64,000 nt of DNA from Pseudomonas sp. BBP2017 (GTDB lineage Bacteria > Pseudomonadota > Gammaproteobacteria > Pseudomonadales > Pseudomonadaceae), in the NCBI RefSeq assembly GCF_003024385.1, contig NZ_PVZN01000008.1, positions 1 to 64,000 of the forward strand, written 5' to 3'. The first letter of the stretch is position 1. Every line of letters begins with the position of its first letter. Shown here in pieces: positions 34,256 through 42,405 of this stretch. Below the pieces are notes generated by a model. The model had not been told where the DNA came from and searched no databases. It was given only the letters and a program-made list of their open reading frames with translations. The position numbers and the translations under genes are program-made.

Positions 34256-36778
34256 TCAGGATTTTCTGGGCTTGGCTCTGGCCGTCGCCTCGGCCACTAA
34301 TGGATCTTCGGGCCAATAATGTTTTGGGTATCTACCTTTAAGATCTTTTTTCACTTCCGAGTAGGTGCTGCGCCAAAAGTTGGCGAGATCCTGGGTGACC
34401 TGCACAGGCCTGCGGGCCGGGGACAAAAGATGCAGCGTCAGCGGCTGTTTGCCTTGGGCAATCCGAGGCGTTTCGGACAAGCCAAAAAGCTCCTGCAGCC
34501 GCACAGCAAGGATTGGAGGATGCTGCGAGTAGTCGATGCGGATACTCGAACCAGATGGCACCCGGATTACCTGCGGTGCCTGGGCCTCCAACTCCTGCGC
34601 AAGCGGCCACGGCAGCAGATTCCTGACTATCGAAGACAGCTCCAATTGGCTGAAGTGACTGAGCCTGGTGACCTTCCCCAGGTAGGGTGTGAGCCACTGC
34701 TCAAGCGTTTCGATAAGATGAGCATCGCTCAGATCAGGCCATTTGCTGTCGGCCTGGCCATTCTGAACATCCAGCTGACGCAGCAGCTCAACCCGCGCTT
34801 GCCACTGCCGCAACTCAGGGTTCCAGGGCAGTAGTTCGATCCCCTTGCGCCGCACGAGGTTGACCAGCGCAAGTGAACGGGCTTGCTCATCCAGATTCGG
34901 CAGAGGCTTTGTGGACAGTACCAGCTGCCCCACCTTCCGCTGCCGCTCAGCCTTGAGTACCCCTTCCCTTTCATCCCAATCGACCTCGTCGACTGACTTC
35001 ACAAGGTCGGCCAGTTCGTCATCGAACAGGGCCGAATCAAGGTCACTCGCCAGGTAGATTCGCTCCTCACGCTGGCCTTGTCGACTTCCCAGGTCTGCCA
35101 CAACCAGCCACTCATGCTTGGTGAGAGCATCTGGCTCTGGGAAGACTGCTGCGCGCCCATTGGAAAGACGGTACTCAGATGCGCTTGCACGCCTTTGCAG
35201 ACCGACCCGATCAGGGTATGCGCACGCCAGAAGGCAACCTACCCAGCGTGGATGATCTGGCTCGCTGACGGGATAGGAGGCCTTCCCACGCAACAAGGAT
35301 CGATACTGTCGAGCCGACTGCTTCACCCGCTGGAAGGAACCAACTCCACGACGTGAATGCTGCACGCCTGACAATGCACCCAACCGGGTGTGAAGATCGG
35401 CACCTGCTCCACGCAGAATGTCTTTCTCACCCAGTAGTGCTGCGATGTTGCAGGCCAGGTCATCAAGGCCCATGGAGCTGCCCTTGATGAGCAGGTGAGC
35501 GATGCGTGGATGCGCCGGGAGCTCGCTCATGGCCGATCCATGAGGTGTGAGCTGTCCCGCATCATCCAGTGCACCAAGGCGCTTGAGCAGGTCTCTGGCT
35601 TGACCAAAGGGTGCCAAAGGAGGCTGATCGAGCCAGGTCATCTCATCTGGCTTCATCCCCCACCGGGCCAACTGCAGCGCTAGAGCGGCTAGATCTGCCT
35701 GCAGGATTTCAGGGGTGCTGTAGCCAGCCATTTGCTCGTGTTGCGACTCCGACCATAGGCGATAGCAGACCCCCGGCTCCAAGCGCCCTGCTCGCCCCAT
35801 ACGCTGAGTCGCGCTGGCCTTCGAGATACGCTGAGTGTCGAGCCTGGTCATGCCACTGCGAGGATCAAACTTCGGCACTCGCTCAAGGCCACTGTCCACC
35901 ACCACCCTGACGCCTTCAATGGTCAAGCTGGTCTCGGCGATGTTAGTGGCCAGTACAATCTTCCGGGAGCCTGGGGGAGCCGGGTCTATCGCAGCACGCT
36001 GTGCGTTGAGATCAAGGTCGCCGTAGAGCGGGCAGATGATCACATCCGGACGGCTGCTCAGTTGCTCTTTGAGGGCCTCGGCCACCCGCCGAATCTCTGC
36101 CTGCCCAGGAAGGAAAACCAGAATGCTTCCCGGCTGTTCGTTGACGGCGACCAAGCAGGTGTCAATGACTCGCGTATCGATTGACTGACCTGATTGGTAA
36201 GGACTGCCCCAAATCGTGGAAACAGGATGCATCCTTCCTTCACTGGTGACTACTGGAGCATCGTTCAGAACCTTCGAAAGCCGAGCGCCTTCAAGCGTTG
36301 CGGACATCAGCAGCAGCTTCAGTGGAGGCTCATCACGCAGGAGTTCACGGCCACTCAGACACAGCGCCAGTGCAAGGTCAGAGTCCAGGTTTCGCAGGTG
36401 GTACTCGTCGAAGATGACCACCCCCACACCCTCCAGTGCAGGGTCATCCTGGAGCCTGCGAGCCAGAATACCTTCGGTGACTACTTCGATCTTGGTGCGC
36501 GGACCTACCTTGCTTTCAAGGCGGATGCGGTAACCGACCGTCTGCCCGACCTGTTCGCCCAGCTCACTGGCCAGTCGCTCGGCGGCGGCACGCGCTGCCA
36601 ACCGGCGTGGCTCAAGCATGACGATGGTCTGCCCCTCCAGCCACGGCTCATCGAGCAACGCCAATGGCACACGGGTAGTCTTGCCGGCGCCGGGCGGCGC
36701 CTCCAGCACGGCTTCATGGCGCAGGCTCAAAGCCTCGCGCAAGGCTGGCAGTACGGCATCGATCGGTAACGAAATCAT
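34256..36778 (-). CDS. hrpB: ATP-dependent RNA helicase HrpB
   Basis: DEAH-type superfamily 2 helicase of 840 residues. Motifs: EAPPGAGKTTRVPLALL (Walker A, residues 28-44), MLEPRRLAARAAAERLA, IFDEYHLRNLDSDLA (motif II as DEYH), LLMSATLEG, ILVFLPGQAEI, LATNIAETSLTI and TQRMGRAGRLEPG, followed by the HrpB-specific C-terminal domain ending KGRYPKHYWPEDPLVAEATA. Start: ATG at 36778 with GAGGG six bases upstream; the frame is open for four more codons only from a TTG. Role in RNA metabolism is not well defined. Codon choice looks somewhat lower in GC than in flanking genes. It directly follows the algD regulatory region. Confidence 0.95.
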   Translation of the reverse strand: MISLPIDAVLPALREALSLRHEAVLEAPPGAGKTTRVPLALLDEPWLEGQTIVMLEPRRLAARAAAERLASELGEQVGQTVGYRIRLESKVGPRTKIEVVTEGILARRLQDDPALEGVGVVIFDEYHLRNLDSDLALALCLSGRELLRDEPPLKLLLMSATLEGARLSKVLNDAPVVTSEGRMHPVSTIWGSPYQSGQSIDTRVIDTCLVAVNEQPGSILVFLPGQAEIRRVAEALKEQLSSRPDVIICPLYGDLDLNAQRAAIDPAPPGSRKIVLATNIAETSLTIEGVRVVVDSGLERVPKFDPRSGMTRLDTQRISKASATQRMGRAGRLEPGVCYRLWSESQHEQMAGYSTPEILQADLAALALQLARWGMKPDEMTWLDQPPLAPFGQARDLLKRLGALDDAGQLTPHGSAMSELPAHPRIAHLLIKGSSMGLDDLACNIAALLGEKDILRGAGADLHTRLGALSGVQHSRRGVGSFQRVKQSARQYRSLLRGKASYPVSEPDHPRWVGCLLACAYPDRVGLQRRASASEYRLSNGRAAVFPEPDALTKHEWLVVADLGSRQGQREERIYLASDLDSALFDDELADLVKSVDEVDWDEREGVLKAERQRKVGQLVLSTKPLPNLDEQARSLALVNLVRRKGIELLPWNPELRQWQARVELLRQLDVQNGQADSKWPDLSDAHLIETLEQWLTPYLGKVTRLSHFSQLELSSIVRNLLPWPLAQELEAQAPQVIRVPSGSSIRIDYSQHPPILAVRLQELFGLSETPRIAQGKQPLTLHLLSPARRPVQVTQDLANFWRSTYSEVKKDLKGRYPKHYWPEDPLVAEATARAKPRKS

Positions 36779-36896
36779 GGTGGCCCTCAAACAATTCGCC
36801 CAGTATAACGGCGAACCGAGCCCGTTCTATCACGGTCTTAGCTGTAGATACCGGCTCTTTGCCTGTATCTTTGTCGCCCTCACTCCGGAGATTTCC

Positions 36897-37316
36897 ATGC
36901 GTATTCCCTCCCGTGTCATCGGCGGCGTCCTGGTCGCCACCCTGCTGACCCAACTGACGGCCTGCGGCACCATTTTCTACCCAGACCGGCGCGGTCAGAT
37001 CGAAGGAAAAATCGACCCTGTAGTGGCCGCAATGGATGCCATCGGCATCCTGTTCTACGTGATCCCCGGCCTGATCGCCTTCGGTGTCGACTTCGCCACT
37101 GGCGCCATCTACCTGCCAGGTGGTAGCACGGCTCAGGTCTCACCCGAAAAGCTCAACCAGGCCATCAGCGTTGAAGGCAAGGTCGACAACAGCAAGCTGC
37201 AGGCTATCCTCGAAAGCGAGTTGGGCCAGCGCCTGCCGCTGAACGACCCGCGCCTGATCCAGCACAAGGGCAGTGTCGAGCAACTGGCGATGTACGGCCT
37301 CAAGCCCGCCGCTTGA
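36897..37316 (+). CDS. YceK/YidQ-type small lipoprotein
   Basis: Predicted lipoprotein of 139 residues: MRIPSRVIGGVLVATLLTQL then TACG, giving a lipobox with Cys23. GTIFYPDRRGQIEGKIDPVV and IPGLIAFGVDFATGAIYLP show the YceK/YidQ-like pattern, with a hydrophobic stretch after residue 48. A CGGAG ribosome site precedes the ATG at 36897. Homologous to the gene next to hrpB in P. aeruginosa (PA3962 region). Function unknown, envelope location likely. Confidence 0.85.
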   Translation: MRIPSRVIGGVLVATLLTQLTACGTIFYPDRRGQIEGKIDPVVAAMDAIGILFYVIPGLIAFGVDFATGAIYLPGGSTAQVSPEKLNQAISVEGKVDNSKLQAILESELGQRLPLNDPRLIQHKGSVEQLAMYGLKPAA

Positions 37317-37341
37317 GCAACGGACAGGAAGCCCCGCCAGC

Positions 37342-38214
37342 ATGATTCCTTCAGCTGAACATCAACGCCTGCTGCGCCTGGCCACCCGCGCGTCGCTGGC
37401 GGTGGCCAGCATCCTGATCGTAACCAAGGCGGTGGCCTGGTGGCTCAGCGGTTCGGTGAGCCTGCTGGCCGGCCTGACCGACTCGGCACTCGATGGCGTG
37501 GCCTCGCTCCTCAACCTGCTGGCGGTGCATTACGCCTTGCGCCCGGCCGACGACGATCACCGCTACGGTCACGGCAAGGCCGAGGCCATGGCCGGCATGG
37601 CCCAGGCACTGTTCATCGCAGTAAGTGCCGTGCTGATTGGCGTACAGGCCGTGGAACGCCTGCAAAATCCCCAAGCGCTGGGTGACACTGCCATCGGTAT
37701 CGCGGTGATGCTGCTGTCGCTGGCACTGACAATGGCCTTGTTGATGCTGCAGGCCCGGGTGATACGCATCACCGGCTCCACCGCAGTGCGAGCCGACTCG
37801 CTGCATTACCGTTCCGACCTGTTGCTCAATGGCAGCATCCTGATTGCCCTGGTCCTGGCACGCCTGGGCTGGCCGCAGATGGACGCCTTCTTCGGCCTGG
37901 GCATTGCCCTGTACATACTCTGGAGCGCGCTGCAGATCGCCCGGGAAAGTACATCGATCCTGATGGATGAGGAACTGCCCGGCGATATCAGCGAACAGAT
38001 GCTGACCCTGGCCTGCAGCGTGCCTGGCGTGCGTGGCGCCCATGACCTGCGCACACGGGTTTCCGGTAGTCACTGGTTCGTCCAGGTGCACCTGGAGTTA
38101 CCGGGCAACATGCCGCTAACCGATGCGCATGTGCTGTGCGATCAAGCGGCAGCAGCCATTCACGGCAAATACCCAAAAGCGGAAGTATTGGTACATGCCG
38201 ATCCAGTGGACTGA
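37342..38214 (+). CDS. fieF: Cation diffusion facilitator, FieF-like
   Basis: Inner-membrane divalent-cation/proton antiporter of 290 residues (Fe2+, Zn2+ and similar). The metal-binding helix shows LLAGLTDSALDGVASLLN (Asp pair, about residues 41-58), HRYGHGKAEAMAGMAQALF is the family His/Asp signature, and the second site is HYRSDLLLNG (about 155-164). A cytoplasmic domain follows (HDLRTRVSGSHWFVQVHLEL). It lies 25 bases after the lipoprotein gene; the ATG at 37342 is preferred to a start 23 codons upstream that would overlap it. Confidence 0.92.
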   Translation: MIPSAEHQRLLRLATRASLAVASILIVTKAVAWWLSGSVSLLAGLTDSALDGVASLLNLLAVHYALRPADDDHRYGHGKAEAMAGMAQALFIAVSAVLIGVQAVERLQNPQALGDTAIGIAVMLLSLALTMALLMLQARVIRITGSTAVRADSLHYRSDLLLNGSILIALVLARLGWPQMDAFFGLGIALYILWSALQIARESTSILMDEELPGDISEQMLTLACSVPGVRGAHDLRTRVSGSHWFVQVHLELPGNMPLTDAHVLCDQAAAAIHGKYPKAEVLVHADPVD

Positions 38215-38223
38215 GCCGGCGTA

Positions 38224-39057
38224 TCAGTTAACGCTGTAGCCCCGCCCGCTCAAACAAGCCCTCAGCGCTTGCCGGTAGCTGTCCGTCACTTGTAACGCCG
38301 GTGCATAAGTCGCTTTGGCCGGATCGAAGCCGCTTTGCTGCACCGCCCAACGGTGGCACTCGTAGCGATCCCGATCAGCCTGTTCCGGACTTTGCCCCGA
38401 AACCGGATTGGCAACGACGTCGTAGTCATTTTCCATTGGCTGAGGCTCTGCGCTGGCCACCGGCGGATTGACCACAACGTACTCGTTGCTGTCTTGCAGG
38501 TACTGGTAGTAGGTGCCTGCCACAAGGAAATACAGCGAATCGGCGACCCACACTTCGCGGGCGTAATCCGGCAAGTAGCCGACCCGCATACCGTAGTGAG
38601 GCGCTACCACCACATAGCGCGGCCCTTGCGGACGGTACCAGTACCCCCCGGAATAAAAATAATCACCACCACGGTAAGGCACACGCCAGTACTGGTCAGG
38701 AAACTGCTCAACCACCTGACCGGGTCGATAACGCGGTCCGCTGCCCCAGCCATTGCCATGACCATCAGGCCGTCCCGGCCAGTTATCCTCCTGCGGTCGC
38801 TGTTGCGGCCCACCCGCCTGGTAGTAGCGGTTGCCATTGTTGTGCCGAGGAATGTCCTGATAGTACCCGGTTCGCGGTGGCTGGGTCTGGCGCACCTCGT
38901 CCGGACGCGACTGCAGGGGCGACGTCCCTTGAGACTGCTCGGCTCCTTGTCCGCCATACCCGTCACCAGATCCACCCTGCCCCTCGGCCAATGCCTGCAG
39001 GTTGATAGTGATGCACAACAAACCTACACCGGCCAGACACCAGCTACGCGACTTCAT
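38224..39057 (-). CDS. DUF6515 family secreted protein
   Basis: Protein of 277 residues with a signal peptide (SWCLAGVGLLCITINLQALA, residues 5-24). The mature N-terminal half is rich in Gly, Gln, Arg, Pro and Tyr and looks disordered; the DUF6515-like core follows (WRVPYRGGDYFYSGGYWYRP, then YVVVAPHYGMRVGYLPDYA and LYFLVAGTYYQYL). A C-terminal cysteine pair region (YECHRWAVQQSGFDP, ACLSGRGYSVN) may form a disulfide. Function unknown. GAGAGGAA precedes the ATG at 39057. Convergent with fieF. Confidence 0.85.
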   Translation of the reverse strand: MKSRSWCLAGVGLLCITINLQALAEGQGGSGDGYGGQGAEQSQGTSPLQSRPDEVRQTQPPRTGYYQDIPRHNNGNRYYQAGGPQQRPQEDNWPGRPDGHGNGWGSGPRYRPGQVVEQFPDQYWRVPYRGGDYFYSGGYWYRPQGPRYVVVAPHYGMRVGYLPDYAREVWVADSLYFLVAGTYYQYLQDSNEYVVVNPPVASAEPQPMENDYDVVANPVSGQSPEQADRDRYECHRWAVQQSGFDPAKATYAPALQVTDSYRQALRACLSGRGYSVN

Positions 39058-39180
39058 GTTGTTCCTCTCGGACCGTTGAAATGGGCCTGTGGATAAGACT
39101 GAAAAAACCACGACGGGTTTTACCAACAATTTATCAGGCTGTCCGGAACGAGGTATCGGCGCCAAGATGAAAAATTACAG

Positions 39181-39214
39181 GCAATAAAAAAGGGAGACCT
39201 TGGGGTCTCCCTTT
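39181..39214 (-). terminator. Strong intrinsic terminator of the candidate sRNA
   Basis: AAAGGGAGACC (39189-39199), loop TTGG, GGTCTCCCTTT (39204-39214): an 11-bp perfect stem. On the minus strand it is followed by a TTTTTTATT run, making a canonical Rho-independent terminator. Confidence 0.88.
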
Positions 39215-39370
39215 GAGAATTTTGTCCGTGCTCGACGCTTGTGACGCCGGCTCACCTCACGCTGTCTTGTGAACAGTGTGTAGCCCGGGGGCCGAGCACA
39301 ACCCTGTTGGGTTGCTGGCCGCAACTGCCCTGATAAGGCCAGCCGCACTGGACTGATGTCCGGGCAGTGA
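39186..39370 (-). ncRNA. Candidate structured small RNA with intrinsic terminator
   Basis: In the 442-base gap between divergent genes, four stems follow one another on the minus strand: CTGGAC/GTCCGG (348-353 with 358-363 of the 39000 block, TGAT loop), GGCCAGC/GCTGGCC (39337-39343 with 39314-39320, 16-base loop), CAACCC/GGGTTG (39299-39304 with 39309-39314, TGTT loop) and GTGCTCG/CGAGCAC (39293-39299 with 39228-39234) enclosing a smaller CTGT/ACAG hairpin. They lead into a strong terminator. No gene on this strand could otherwise use that terminator. 5' end is a guess (near 39370, after a TTATA-like -10 at about 39378). I do not recognise the RNA family. Confidence 0.62.
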
Positions 39371-39499
39371 TTCTGGGTATAAGCATAGGGCTAGAGCGGC
39401 AGCAGAGGATTGCTAAGATTGCTCAATAAAATAGCACTTGCGCAATTTTTACCTACGGATTGATAATTCAACGCAATCAGAACAGAAAAGGCATGATCC

Positions 39500-39976
39500 A
39501 TGAGCAAACTGGACCGCTACGACCTGAGCATTCTTGCCGAACTGCAGCGCGATGCGCGCATCTCCAACCAGGAACTGGCCGAGCGCATTGGCCTGTCGCC
39601 TTCGCCCTGCTCGCGTCGGGTCAAGCAACTGGAAGACGACGGCTACATCGCCCGCCAAGTGGCGCTGCTCGACCGCAAGAAGCTGGGCTTGAGCCTCACG
39701 GCCTACGTATTGATCGGCATGGATCGCCACACCCCGGAACGTTTCGAAGCATTCGAAACAGCCATCCGCAACCTGCCTCAAGTGCTTGAATGCAGCCTGG
39801 TTACCGGGATGGATGCCGACTATCAGCTCAAAGTGGTGGTCCCGGACATGGACCACTACCAACAACTGCTGCTCGGCCACCTGACCCGTATCGAAGGGGT
39901 GACCAGCGTGCGCTCAAGCTTCGTGCTCAACCAGGTGCTGGCCAGCACCGAACTACCGTTGACGCACCTGCGTTAG
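39500..39976 (+). CDS. Lrp/AsnC-family transcriptional regulator
   Basis: Regulator of 158 residues: N-terminal helix-turn-helix (LDRYDLSILAELQRDARIS, then NQELAERIGLSPSPCSRRVK, residues 3-45) and RAM domain (LECSLVTGMDADYQLKVVVP, SVRSSFVLNQVLASTELPL). The SPSPCSRRV helix is typical of Lrp-like rather than AsnC-like members; orthologue of the Lrp gene near PA3965. It is divergent from the candidate sRNA and DUF6515 gene, any of which it might control. Ligand unknown. Confidence 0.92.
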   Translation: MSKLDRYDLSILAELQRDARISNQELAERIGLSPSPCSRRVKQLEDDGYIARQVALLDRKKLGLSLTAYVLIGMDRHTPERFEAFETAIRNLPQVLECSLVTGMDADYQLKVVVPDMDHYQQLLLGHLTRIEGVTSVRSSFVLNQVLASTELPLTHLR

Positions 39977-40031
39977 TCAGACCGGCAAGCGGGGCGTATA
40001 ATCGCGCGCCTCAACTTGCCGGAGAATATCG

Positions 40032-40235
40032 ATGGATCCTGCGTTGTTCGAAGAGTGGATGATGACTGTCCTGGTCACTATCCTGATTGGTTTCATGGGT
40101 TTTATCGTCTGGGACCTGGCGAAGAAGTCCAAAGCCGGCAAGTTCGGCACCTTCATTCTGTTTTTCGTGCTGGGCCTGGGGATCCTCGCCTTCGTCATCA
40201 AAAGCGTGGTGATCGGCTACATCGAAGGCGTCTAA
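40032..40235 (+). CDS. DUF2788 small membrane protein
   Basis: Protein of 67 residues with two transmembrane helices ([20 protein letters not shown], about residues 11-30, and [20 protein letters not shown], about 38-57), joined by a short basic loop KKSKAGK. This is the DUF2788 family, conserved beside amn in pseudomonads. Function unknown. GGAG precedes the ATG by about nine bases. Its TAA stop overlaps the stop of convergent rluE (40232-40235). Confidence 0.88.
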   Translation: MDPALFEEWMMTVLVTILIGFMGFIVWDLAKKSKAGKFGTFILFFVLGLGILAFVIKSVVIGYIEGV

Positions 40236-40861
40236 CGCCTGGCCGGAACTTCCCGCCACTGCCCCTGATCAAGGCCGTCCAAAGTCCAGTCGCCGATCCG
40301 CACCCGTACCAGGCGCAGGGTCGGCAGACCGACGGCGGCGGTCATGCGCCGCACCTGGCGGTTGCGCCCTTCCTTGATCACCAGTTCCAGCCAGCTGGTC
40401 GGCACGCTCTTGCGAAAGCGTACCGGTGGATTGCGCGGCCACAGCTGCGGCTCGTCAAGCTGCCGGGCCTGAGCAGGCAAGGTCGGGCCATCGTTGAGCT
40501 CGACGCCGTCACGCAAACGCTGCAGCTGCTCTTCTGTCGGCTCGCCCTCGACCTGCACCCAGTAGGTTTTCGCCAGCTTGTGCTTCGGATCGGCAATCCG
40601 TGCCTGCAACTGACCGTCATTGGTCAGCAACAGCAAGCCCTCACTGTCGCGGTCCAGACGCCCGGCCGGATAGACGCCGGGAATATCGATGAAATCCTTG
40701 AGCGTCGCGCGCCCTTCGTCGTCGCTGAACTGGGTCAGCACGTCAAAGGGCTTGTTGAACAGGATCAACCGCGGCTCGGCCGGCGGCGCCTTGGCCTGGC
40801 GACGCGGGCCTGCGGGTTTGGCCGCGCTATGGCGCGGCTTGGAGCGTGGGGGTAACGGCAT
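40232..40861 (-). CDS. rluE: 23S rRNA pseudouridine(2457) synthase
   Basis: RsuA-family pseudouridine synthase of 209 residues. A basic N-terminal tail precedes [20 protein letters not shown]; the catalytic aspartate lies in [20 protein letters not shown] (about residues 63-82); [32 protein letters not shown] and [15 protein letters not shown] are characteristic of RluE, which modifies U2457 of 23S rRNA in E. coli. No S4 domain, as expected for RluE. Confidence 0.93.
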   Translation of the reverse strand: MPLPPRSKPRHSAAKPAGPRRQAKAPPAEPRLILFNKPFDVLTQFSDDEGRATLKDFIDIPGVYPAGRLDRDSEGLLLLTNDGQLQARIADPKHKLAKTYWVQVEGEPTEEQLQRLRDGVELNDGPTLPAQARQLDEPQLWPRNPPVRFRKSVPTSWLELVIKEGRNRQVRRMTAAVGLPTLRLVRVRIGDWTLDGLDQGQWREVPARR

Positions 40862-40867
40862 GGGGCC

Positions 40868-42361
40868 TCAGCGGAACGGCGGCTCGTCGAAGCTGCGCAG
40901 TTTACGCGAGTGCAGCGAATGCAGCTCGGTGCGCAGCAGATCCAGTGCGGCGATACCGATTTTCAGGTGCTGACTGACTGCCCGATTGTAGAAGGCGTTG
41001 GCCGCGCCTGGCAGTTTGATCTCGCTGTGCAGCGGCTTGTCCGAAACACACAGCAAAGTGCCATAAGGCACGCGCAAGCGGTAACCCTGAGCAGCGATAG
41101 TGCCGCTTTCCATGTCGACCGCCACCGCCCGTGACAGGTTGATCAACGGACGCTCCTGGGCCCAGCGCAGCTCCCAGTTACGATCGTCGTAGGTCAATAC
41201 GGTGCCGGTACGCAGACGCTTTTTCAGCTCGTCGCCACGCTCACCGGTCACTTGCGCCGCCGCCTCCTGCAACGCCATCTGCACCTCGGCCAGGGCCGGA
41301 ATCGGAATATGCGGCGGCACCACCCGATCAAGAATGCCGTCACGACGCATATAAGCGTGGGCCAGCACGTAATCGCCGATGGTCTGCGACTGCCGCAAGC
41401 CACCGCAGTGACCGATCATCAGCCAGCAGTGCGGACGCAGCACCGCCAGGTGGTCGGTGATGTTCTTGGCGTTGGAGGGGCCGACACCGATGTTGACCAG
41501 GGTGATGCCATCGCCGTCGGCGGCGATCAGGTGATAAGCCGGCATCTGGTAACGGTGCCAGACCACACTTGCCACCAGCGACTGGGCCTCGCCGTTGTCC
41601 ATGCTCTTTTCGATGATTACATTGCCCGGCAGGACCATGCGCACGAAACGCGGGTCATCGCGCAGTTGCTCCAGGCCATGACTGACGAACTGGTCGACAT
41701 AGCGGTGGTAGTTGGTCAGCAGGATCCACGGCTGCACATGGCGCCAGTCACTGCCGGTGTAATGCACCAGACGGCGCAGAGAGAAGTCCACTCGTGCCGC
41801 ATCGAACAGCGCCAGCGGCAAAGGATCGACGTTGGCCCAGTCGTACAGGCCATCGGCAATACCATCGGTGGCGGCCGACAGGTCGGTGCTGGGGAATACC
41901 CGCGCCAGCGCGGCGGCAGTGATACCGCTACCGGCCAGTTCGTCGCCCTGCTCGACCACGTAGGGGTAAGGAATATTCTGCTGGCTGACACCGACTTCGA
42001 CAGTGACGGTGAAATCACGCATCAGTGGCTTCAACTGCTCAAGCAGGTAGCCTCGGAAGGCTGCAGGATGGGTCACGGTGACACTGTAAGTGCCCGGCAG
42101 CTGGACTTTGGCGTAGGCCCGGGTGGTGGCCGGCACCTCACCGTGGTACTCGTAGGTCAGGCGCAGTTCCGGGTAGCGGAACAGTGCGCGCTCTTCGGCA
42201 TTCGGCTCGGTGCGGTCCTTGAGGTAGCGCTTGAGCGCCTGGCTCAGGGCCGCGGTGGATTTCTCGTGCAGGGCCGCCAAACGATCGACGGCCTGCTCGG
42301 CGGTTTCTACGACAACGAAGGCTTCATCAGTGCGGCTCACAATGTACTTCCTGTCTGACAT
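40868..42361 (-). CDS. amn: AMP nucleosidase
   Basis: Hydrolyses AMP to adenine and ribose-5-phosphate, a route for purine salvage and AMP control. 497 residues, matching the bacterial enzyme. The N-terminal domain carries the family pattern TYEYHGEVPATTRAYAKVQL; the C-terminal nucleoside-phosphorylase-like domain has ITLVNIGVGPSNAKNITDHL, WLMIGHCGGLRQSQ and VAVDMESGTIAAQGYR. Start at 42361 (MSDRKYIVSR), four codons inside the open frame. Located next to rluE with a 6-base gap. Confidence 0.95.
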   Translation of the reverse strand: MSDRKYIVSRTDEAFVVVETAEQAVDRLAALHEKSTAALSQALKRYLKDRTEPNAEERALFRYPELRLTYEYHGEVPATTRAYAKVQLPGTYSVTVTHPAAFRGYLLEQLKPLMRDFTVTVEVGVSQQNIPYPYVVEQGDELAGSGITAAALARVFPSTDLSAATDGIADGLYDWANVDPLPLALFDAARVDFSLRRLVHYTGSDWRHVQPWILLTNYHRYVDQFVSHGLEQLRDDPRFVRMVLPGNVIIEKSMDNGEAQSLVASVVWHRYQMPAYHLIAADGDGITLVNIGVGPSNAKNITDHLAVLRPHCWLMIGHCGGLRQSQTIGDYVLAHAYMRRDGILDRVVPPHIPIPALAEVQMALQEAAAQVTGERGDELKKRLRTGTVLTYDDRNWELRWAQERPLINLSRAVAVDMESGTIAAQGYRLRVPYGTLLCVSDKPLHSEIKLPGAANAFYNRAVSQHLKIGIAALDLLRTELHSLHSRKLRSFDEPPFR

Positions 42362-42405
42362 GCATGTACCCATCTTGCCTACTTATTCAGGCAAAGGCAC
42401 GCACG

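Noticed and set aside
34025..34300. Plus-strand frame of 91 codons in the algD upstream region
   Set aside because: Starts within the tandem repeat, is AT-rich with unusual codons, and runs into hrpB from the opposite side; no homology recognised.
39186..39370. Candidate RNA considered as 4.5S, 6S or tmRNA
   Set aside because: Lacks the SRP loop sequence, the single long hairpin with central bubble of 6S, and the tRNA-like ends of tmRNA.
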